Source: SZUA-547 sp963669315
GTDB lineage: Bacteria; Pseudomonadota; Alphaproteobacteria; Rhodobacterales; Rhodobacteraceae
DNA: 64,000 nt
Reading direction: 5' to 3'
Assembly (NCBI GenBank): GCA_963669315.1
Contig: OY770021.1
Span: 1,674,001 to 1,738,000 of the forward strand
Below the pieces are notes generated by a model. The model was not told the origin of the DNA. It did no database searches and was given only the letters and a program-made list of their open reading frames with translations. Shown here piece after piece: positions 60,460-64,000 of the stretch; within the stretch, counting starts at the first letter, position 1, and every line of letters begins with the position of its first letter. The translations under genes were made by a program, and so were the position numbers.

Positions 60460-61286
60460 CACGTCTTCTCCTTGCGATTGGCGGGCTGGCCGCGAAGGGG
60501 TTGCAGCAACATCCGGTCGAGCCAGAGATCGCGCCTTGTGCGGAACCGCTCGATCCCGATGGTCATGCCGGTGTGCCCATCGCGAGGTTGGGCGTTGTAG
60601 GTGCCGAACAGCCTGTCCCACCATGGAATGTTGAAGCCGTAATTGCTGTCCGTCTCCGTCCGGTGGATCGAGTGATGAACTCTATGCATGTCAGGCGTGA
60701 CGACGATCAGGCGCAGGATCGCGTCCACCCTCTCCGGCAGACAAATATTCGAATGGTTGAAAAGGGATGTGGCGCTGAGGACCACTTCGAAGATCAGCAC
60801 CGCAACGGCGGGAGCGCCGAGAAGCGCGACCACCGCCAGCTTGATCGCCATCGAGATCAGAATCTCCGCCGGGTGAAAGCGCACGCCGGTCGAGACGTCG
60901 AAGTCCAGATCCGCATGATGCACGCGGTGAAGTCGCCAGAGGATCGGGACGGCGTGAAAGATCACATGCTGCAGATAGATCGCCAGATCGAGGATAATCA
61001 CCGCGATCAGAACAGCCAGCCAGCCGGGCAGGCCCAGAATATTCAAAAGGCCCCAGCCGCTCGCCTCCAATTGCGCGGCGAACTGAACCGCGAGGACCGG
61101 GAAGCAGATCCGCACCAGCGCAGAATCGAGCGCGACGAGAACGAAGTTGTTCGACCAGCGCAGCAAACGGGGGATTTCAGCCCGTCGCCGGGGCGCGGCC
61201 AGCTCCCAAACGGCCATGCCCCCCAGGACGGTCAAAAAGACCGAAAGGCGCACGGCGTCTTCGTTGACGGTGAGATAATCTGACAA
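60459..61286 (-). CDS. Sterol desaturase / fatty acid hydroxylase superfamily membrane protein
   Basis: The 275-residue protein has about five membrane helices and the di-iron His clusters LQHVIFH, HRVHHADLD and MHRVHHSIH, then NYGFNIPWWDRLFGTYN, all diagnostic of the superfamily. Such enzymes hydroxylate or desaturate sterols, carotenoids or lipids; the substrate is not inferable. The TTG at 61286 is chosen because AGGAG lies 7 bases upstream; an in-frame ATG at 61346 would add 20 residues but lacks such a site. It is coupled to the NTF2-like gene. Confidence 0.87.
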   Translation of the reverse strand: MSDYLTVNEDAVRLSVFLTVLGGMAVWELAAPRRRAEIPRLLRWSNNFVLVALDSALVRICFPVLAVQFAAQLEASGWGLLNILGLPGWLAVLIAVIILDLAIYLQHVIFHAVPILWRLHRVHHADLDFDVSTGVRFHPAEILISMAIKLAVVALLGAPAVAVLIFEVVLSATSLFNHSNICLPERVDAILRLIVVTPDMHRVHHSIHRTETDSNYGFNIPWWDRLFGTYNAQPRDGHTGMTIGIERFRTRRDLWLDRMLLQPLRGQPANRKEKT

Positions 61287-61433
61287 TCGGATGCTCCTGA
61301 CCTGCGGAAAATCTAGTGGCGGGCGGCGGCGATGACCACCGATCATGTCGCGGCGGCTGAAAAGGCCCTTCTGTCAGGCGGTTTGTCTGGTTAGGCTGAC
61401 AGGCGGGGCGCCAAAGCGGGGACGCGACATACA

Positions 61434-63074
61434 GTGTTGAAATTTCTCGTTCGGAATAAGCCGTCGATGCTTGGGCTGTCGATCGGCTTGCTGTTCTTCG
61501 CCGCCTCTCTGATGCCGTCGATGATCCCGCGCGCCGCCTTTATGCAGGGCGCGTTGGGAGGGGGGATGCTGGCCATCGGCTATCTGCTCGGTGCGGCGGC
61601 GCTGTGGTTGTGGCGATATCTGGAGTTGCCGGAGCCTGAGGGCGCGGGCCGTCGGATGGCCTCTCTGCTGGCGTTCTGCGCAGGCGGCGCGGCGGCGGCG
61701 GCGGCGGTGCTGTTCAACCTTGGCTATCAGAACGAACTCCGCGCGCTGATGAGTATGCCGGAGCTGGAGCAAACCCACAGCATCGACGTTCTCGGGCTGG
61801 CGCTGATCCTGTTTCTGGTGCTGTTCACGATTGGCCGCACGCTCAGATGGGCCACGATCGCGGCGCAGACGCGGTTGCAGCGCCATGTGCCGCGGCGTCT
61901 TGCTCTGGTGATCAGCATCGCTGTGGTCGCGCTTCTGTCATGGAACTTCGCCAATGGCGTGATCATCCGAGGGGCGTTGAACGGCGCGGATCGCGGCTTG
62001 CAGGAACTAGACGCCTTTATCGATCCGGATATTCCGGCGCCGATGGCTGCGGAGCGTTCCGGCAGCCCGGACTCGCTGATCGCCTGGCGCAGCTTGGGCG
62101 CGCGAGGCCGCACTTTCGTCGCCGGGGGCAGTTCGGCCGAAGAAATCTCGGAGTTTCACCGAGGCGCCGAGGCGCTGACGCCAATCCGGCTCTACGCCGG
62201 GCTCAATTCAGCGGACGACGCGGCGGCCCGCGCCGAATTGATGCTGCAGGAGATGCTACGCGCGGGCGCGTTTGAGCGGGAGATTCTGATCGTCGCCAGC
62301 CCGACCGGCACAGGATGGATCGACGATGAGGCGGTCGACCCGCTGGAGGTCATGCATCAGGGCGACACGGCGATTGTGGGGATGCAGTATTCCTATCTCT
62401 CCAGCCCGCTGTCGCTGGTTTTCGAGCCGGATCGCGCCCCTGAATCCGCGCGGGCGCTGGCGCGGGTGGTGCATGATCACTGGTCAGCGATGCCGCCAGA
62501 GACTCGGCCGAGGCTGTATCTGCACGGGCTCAGCCTCGGCTCCTATTCCTCGGAGCAGGCGTTGTCGCCATTGCAGGCGATCAGCGCCCCGATCGACGGC
62601 GCCCTGTGGTCCGGCCCGACCTTCAACAACTTCATCTGGAAATCGCTGACCCAGGGCCGGAATCCTGACTCGCCCTATTGGTCGCCCCGGATTGATGACG
62701 GCTCGGTGGTGCGCTTCACCACGCAGGAGAACACGCTGGGCGATGCGAACAGGACGTGGGCGCAAAGCCGCGCGATCTATCTGCAATATCCCAGCGACGC
62801 GATCACCTTCTTCGAAATCGACTCGGCCTGGCGCCCGCCGGAGTGGATGAAGGGACAGCGCGGGCCGGACGTGTCGGAGGAGTTCCGCTGGTACCCGATC
62901 ATCACCATGTTCCAGCTGGCGGTGGATATGGCGACGGCGACGAATGTGCCGAAAGGGTTCGGGCATCTTTACGCCGCCGAGCACTATATCGACGCGTGGG
63001 AGGCGTTGACCAATCCCGAAAGCTGGACCGAAGCGGATGGCGAACGGCTAAAGGCGATGTTCCGGGGGCGGTAG
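61434..63074 (+). CDS. Alpha/beta-hydrolase family membrane protein (Abhydrolase_9 type)
   Basis: The 546-residue protein has about four N-terminal helices (MLGLSIGLLFFAASLMPSM, ALGGGMLAIGYLLGAAALWL, another near 75-95, a fourth near 155-170). A large C-terminal hydrolase domain has the nucleophile loop HGLSLGSYSS at about residue 365. GFGHLYAAEHYIDAW near the end holds a candidate catalytic His (GHLY). This two-part layout matches the actinobacterial/proteobacterial Abhydrolase_9 family of unknown substrate. The start is GTG 61434. It is divergent from the sterol-desaturase-like gene. Confidence 0.83.
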   Translation: MLKFLVRNKPSMLGLSIGLLFFAASLMPSMIPRAAFMQGALGGGMLAIGYLLGAAALWLWRYLELPEPEGAGRRMASLLAFCAGGAAAAAAVLFNLGYQNELRALMSMPELEQTHSIDVLGLALILFLVLFTIGRTLRWATIAAQTRLQRHVPRRLALVISIAVVALLSWNFANGVIIRGALNGADRGLQELDAFIDPDIPAPMAAERSGSPDSLIAWRSLGARGRTFVAGGSSAEEISEFHRGAEALTPIRLYAGLNSADDAAARAELMLQEMLRAGAFEREILIVASPTGTGWIDDEAVDPLEVMHQGDTAIVGMQYSYLSSPLSLVFEPDRAPESARALARVVHDHWSAMPPETRPRLYLHGLSLGSYSSEQALSPLQAISAPIDGALWSGPTFNNFIWKSLTQGRNPDSPYWSPRIDDGSVVRFTTQENTLGDANRTWAQSRAIYLQYPSDAITFFEIDSAWRPPEWMKGQRGPDVSEEFRWYPIITMFQLAVDMATATNVPKGFGHLYAAEHYIDAWEALTNPESWTEADGERLKAMFRGR

Positions 63075-63080
63075 GTTTGT

Positions 63081-64000
63081 TCAGAGCGCCATCAACCCGG
63101 TCTTGGCGAACATCGCTTTAAGGTCCTGCTCCGGTCGGGCGCCGATATGGGTGATGACCTCACCCGCGGCCAGGCAACCCATCGTTCCGCAAGTCATCAG
63201 ATTGCGGCCCTGGGTCAGGCCGAACAGGAATCCGGCCGCGAACAGGTCGCCGGCGCCGGTCGCGTCCACCCGCTCCATCGGGGCCGCGGGGGCGTGCAGT
63301 TGACGCCCGTCATTCAGGATATAGACGCCCGCGGGGCCGATGGTGATGGCGGCGGTCTCAACCTCCGTCGCCGCGATCTCCAGCGCCGAATGCAGGTTAT
63401 TCGTCTGATAGAGCGAGACGATCTCATGCTCATTCGCGAATAAGAGGTCGATATCGTCGCGCACCATGGCGCGAAAGAGGTCGCGGTGCCGCTCGATACA
63501 GAACGGATCCGACAGGGTCACCGAAACCTTGCCGCCCGCCTCCTTGGTCGCGGCGATGGCCTTGCGAAACGCGTCCTGGCTGTCGGGACCGTCAAAGCGG
63601 TATCCCTCCAGATAGATCCATTCGGCGTCGGCCATCATGGCCTCGTCAATGTCATCCGGCCCCAGATCGGCGGAGACTCCGAGATAGGTGTTCATCGAGC
63701 GCTCGCCATCCGGTGTGACCAGCACCATGCAGCGCCCGGTTTCATCGCCTTCCAATGCGGCTGCGGCCATCGGCGTCTCGAACGTCGCGCCGAGCGCCCG
63801 AATGTCATGCGCGAAAATGGCCCCGAGCTGATCGTCGCGCACCTTGCCGACATAGGCGGTATTGGCGCCCAGCATCGCGAGGCCTGCGATGGTGTTGGCG
63901 GCCGACCCGCCGGAGATTTCGGTGGCGGGACCCATGGCGCCGTAGAGCTCAACCGCGCGCTCGGCGTCGATCAGCTGCATGATCCCCTTCTGAACGCCCA
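63081..64000 (-). CDS. PfkB-family adenosine kinase (5' end off the right edge)
   Basis: About 306 C-terminal residues are in the window; the frame continues upstream past position 64000, so the start is outside. Markers are GGSAANTIAGLAMLGANTAYVG, the central MVLVTPDGERSMNTYLG, the anion-hole and catalytic signature DATGAGDLFAAGFLFGL, and CGTMGCLAAGEVITHIGARP. These features and the GIMQLIDAE segment at the edge match the adenosine kinase group of PfkB proteins, which phosphorylate adenosine to AMP. It is convergent with the Abhydrolase_9 gene, 6 bases away. Confidence 0.9.
   Translation of the reverse strand, partial: GVQKGIMQLIDAERAVELYGAMGPATEISGGSAANTIAGLAMLGANTAYVGKVRDDQLGAIFAHDIRALGATFETPMAAAALEGDETGRCMVLVTPDGERSMNTYLGVSADLGPDDIDEAMMADAEWIYLEGYRFDGPDSQDAFRKAIAATKEAGGKVSVTLSDPFCIERHRDLFRAMVRDDIDLLFANEHEIVSLYQTNNLHSALEIAATEVETAAITIGPAGVYILNDGRQLHAPAAPMERVDATGAGDLFAAGFLFGLTQGRNLMTCGTMGCLAAGEVITHIGARPEQDLKAMFAKTGLMAL

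Noticed and set aside
1..64000. CRISPR array or rRNA operon
   Set aside because: No regularly spaced direct repeats and no rRNA-like stretches were seen; the only RNA gene found is tRNA-Gly.

Overview
The window is a chromosomal segment of a GC-rich alphaproteobacterium, most likely of the order Rhodobacterales. The assignment rests on gene order and family content: htpX-rsmB-heparinase-purH, a DUF3576 lipoprotein-leuS-lptE-holA run, mnmE-mnmG-rsmG-parA-parB, hemE next to a non-coding gap followed by maf-aroE-coaE-dnaQ, a CenR-like regulator, a DUF1674/SDHAF4-like protein, and a Tim44-like protein-mltA-Smr cluster. No taxonomic marker (rRNA) is present, so the order is an inference.

Layout. 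1-6.6 kb looks accessory: the N-terminal part of a HlyD/YiaV-type membrane fusion protein, an outer-membrane beta-barrel protein, a complete IS3-family insertion sequence, an exported metallo-beta-lactamase-fold hydrolase, a secreted Gly/Asp-rich protein, an orphan ZnuA-like metal-binding protein and a fructosamine-kinase-like protein. 6.6-20.4 kb is housekeeping: tandem-GNAT protein, SDHAF4-like protein, htpX, rsmB, heparinase-like gene, purH, a tRNA-Gly(GCC), a ProX-type deacylase, a YbbN/CnoX-like thioredoxin, a LON-domain protein, a Trm112-like protein, a frameshifted class III adenylate cyclase, a UbiH-type hydroxylase and an amidase. 20.5-30.6 kb carries a dapC-like aminotransferase, ftsK, a low-GC candidate nuclease/toxin, lolA, xthA, cenR, ribA, an L,D-transpeptidase, yggS and a DUF3576 lipoprotein.

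30.7-47.6 kb appears to be the replication-origin region. It holds leuS-lptE-holA, then parB, parA, rsmG, mnmG and mnmE on the minus strand with two perfect 16-bp parS palindromes inside rsmG and mnmG. qor, rho, hemJ and hemE follow. The 434-bp gap between hemE and maf has DnaA-box-like 9-mers and an AT-rich patch and is proposed as oriC. Maf, aroE, coaE and dnaQ lie on the plus strand beyond it, and a third, one-mismatch parS sits in maf. Gene orientation flips at the proposed origin, as expected for leading-strand bias.

47.6-64 kb: secB, fxsA, a Tim44-like protein, mltA, an Smr protein, a truncated haemoglobin, hslU and hslV separated by two polytopic membrane proteins of unknown function, the his operon hisBHAFE extended by GNAT and HIT genes, an NTF2-like protein, a sterol-desaturase-family protein, an alpha/beta-hydrolase with a membrane-embedded N-terminus, and a PfkB-family adenosine kinase running off the right edge.

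The observations most worth follow-up are: the continuous rsmG-parA reading frame with a 7-codon minicistron at the junction; the origin/parS arrangement; the low-GC BECR-like ORF between ftsK and lolA; the two membrane proteins inside hslVU; and the frameshifted adenylate cyclase. I found no CRISPR array, prophage or complete biosynthetic cluster.
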